Assembly (NCBI RefSeq): GCF_027853335.1
Contig: NZ_JAFEUS010000002.1
Coordinates: forward strand, 868,001-932,000
Direction: 5' to 3'
From: Leucobacter sp. UCMA 4100
GTDB lineage: Bacteria; Actinomycetota; Actinomycetes; Actinomycetales; Microbacteriaceae
DNA length: 64,000 nucleotides
Each line of letters begins with the position of its first letter. Positions within the stretch are counted from its first letter, which is position 1. The position numbers were made by a program, and so were the translations under genes. Below are positions 63,566-64,000 of this stretch, one piece after another. A model generated the notes under the pieces. That model saw only the letters and a program-made list of their open reading frames with translations, was not told the DNA's origin and ran no database searches.

Positions 63566-64000
63566 CTATGCCCCGAACCGGCGCAGCGCGTAGCCCGCAT
63601 AGCGCACAAGCGTACCGTCACGGTGCAGCGAATACCGAAGTTTGCGCGGCAAAAGCGTGTCGGCTTGCCCCGCCGCAACGAGCTGGCCAGCCGCGTCGGC
63701 CGCCTGCTCGGCGTCGCAGCCGTCGGCGAGAATCGCATCGATGAAGTTGCGGTTGCTGCGCGGCAGCGGGTGCAGCGCAGCCGGGGCCTCGCTCGTGACA
63801 TACGTGAAGATCTCGCGCGTTGCGTCGATATCGGCCTCGCCCCACTCTGCAGCGGTCGTGCGGCGCGCAATCGTTGCGAGCACGGCGATGCGCAGTCTCG
63901 CGGTGAGGAGCGAGGCTTTGACGTCTGGTGCCAGCTCGGCAAACCACGGCGAACGAATGATGAGCCACAGGGGCGCCAGCATCTCGGCGGCGGTGTAGTG
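63566..64000 (-). CDS. Partial gene, C-terminal part, cut by the window edge
   Basis: The minus-strand frame stays open from the right edge to a stop at 63566, giving the last ~144 residues of a longer protein. It is helical, with IRSPWFAELAPDVKASLL and a C-terminus ending YALRRFGA. The tail is similar in composition to the C-terminal region of the GT2 enzyme at 59997, and it lies directly upstream of three glycosyltransferase genes. A glycosyltransferase is likely but not demonstrated, as the catalytic part lies outside. Confidence 0.6.
   Translation of the reverse strand, partial: HYTAAEMLAPLWLIIRSPWFAELAPDVKASLLTARLRIAVLATIARRTTAAEWGEADIDATREIFTYVTSEAPAALHPLPRSNRNFIDAILADGCDAEQAADAAGQLVAAGQADTLLPRKLRYSLHRDGTLVRYAGYALRRFGA

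Overview
The window is high-GC and densely coded. It comes from an actinobacterium, probably a Microbacteriaceae member near Leucobacter or Microbacterium. This placement is inferred from gene content: the MtrA-MtrB-LpqB-ComF block, a WhiB protein, SecA with a long ribosome-hibernation factor, menaquinone genes, and a GlfT2/Glf galactofuranan pair. No ribosomal RNA or phylogenetic marker could be compared.

Layout. Positions 1-16,400 hold a split menaquinone locus: menF (+), menD, menA-menE-menB (-) and menC (+). It is interleaved with an MFS exporter, a three-gene cluster (WXG100-like protein, alpha/beta hydrolase, lipoprotein) and a large Orn/Lys/Arg decarboxylase. Positions 16,500-17,550 hold a DUF559 endonuclease-like gene. 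Positions 17,680-19,910 are a graveyard of insertion sequences: an IS30 remnant, an IS3-family element whose orfB has one in-frame stop, and two right ends of an IS1249-like element. tRNA-Met and tRNA-Thr follow. Positions 20,300-22,300 carry a membrane protein, a divergent HxlR regulator/oxidoreductase pair and a second tRNA-Thr. Positions 22,300-32,000 are housekeeping: a DsbA-like protein, SecA, HPF, ComF, LpqB, MtrB and MtrA. Positions 32,250-34,260 are a furA-katA pair with a perfect operator-like palindrome.

Positions 36,000-44,350 are the most distinctive accessory region. Genes matching galB, galC and galD (4-oxalomesaconate to pyruvate plus oxaloacetate) lie divergent from a GntR/FCD regulator. 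Downstream is a second transcription unit: a DUF1932 dehydrogenase and a complete Fe3+/polyamine-type ABC importer. Both units have the same promoter-operator module, so one regulator probably controls both. No ring-cleavage dioxygenase is present, so the imported substrate is unknown.

Positions 44,400-64,000 are devoted to the envelope: a metallopeptidase-like protein, DUF5719, a 1125-residue glycosyltransferase membrane protein, WhiB, ManA, an O-antigen-ligase-like protein, GlfT2, a LicD-methyltransferase-coiled-coil fusion, Glf, a nucleotide-sugar dehydrogenase, and four glycosyltransferase-type genes, the last cut by the window edge. Together these suggest synthesis of a galactofuranose-containing, possibly phosphate-decorated wall glycan.

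At least two families of short intergenic palindromes recur across the window (cores TTGACGAAAAGCAGGGTGT and GTGGTCAAAAAGTGTCG), each in three places. Nothing else in the window explains them.
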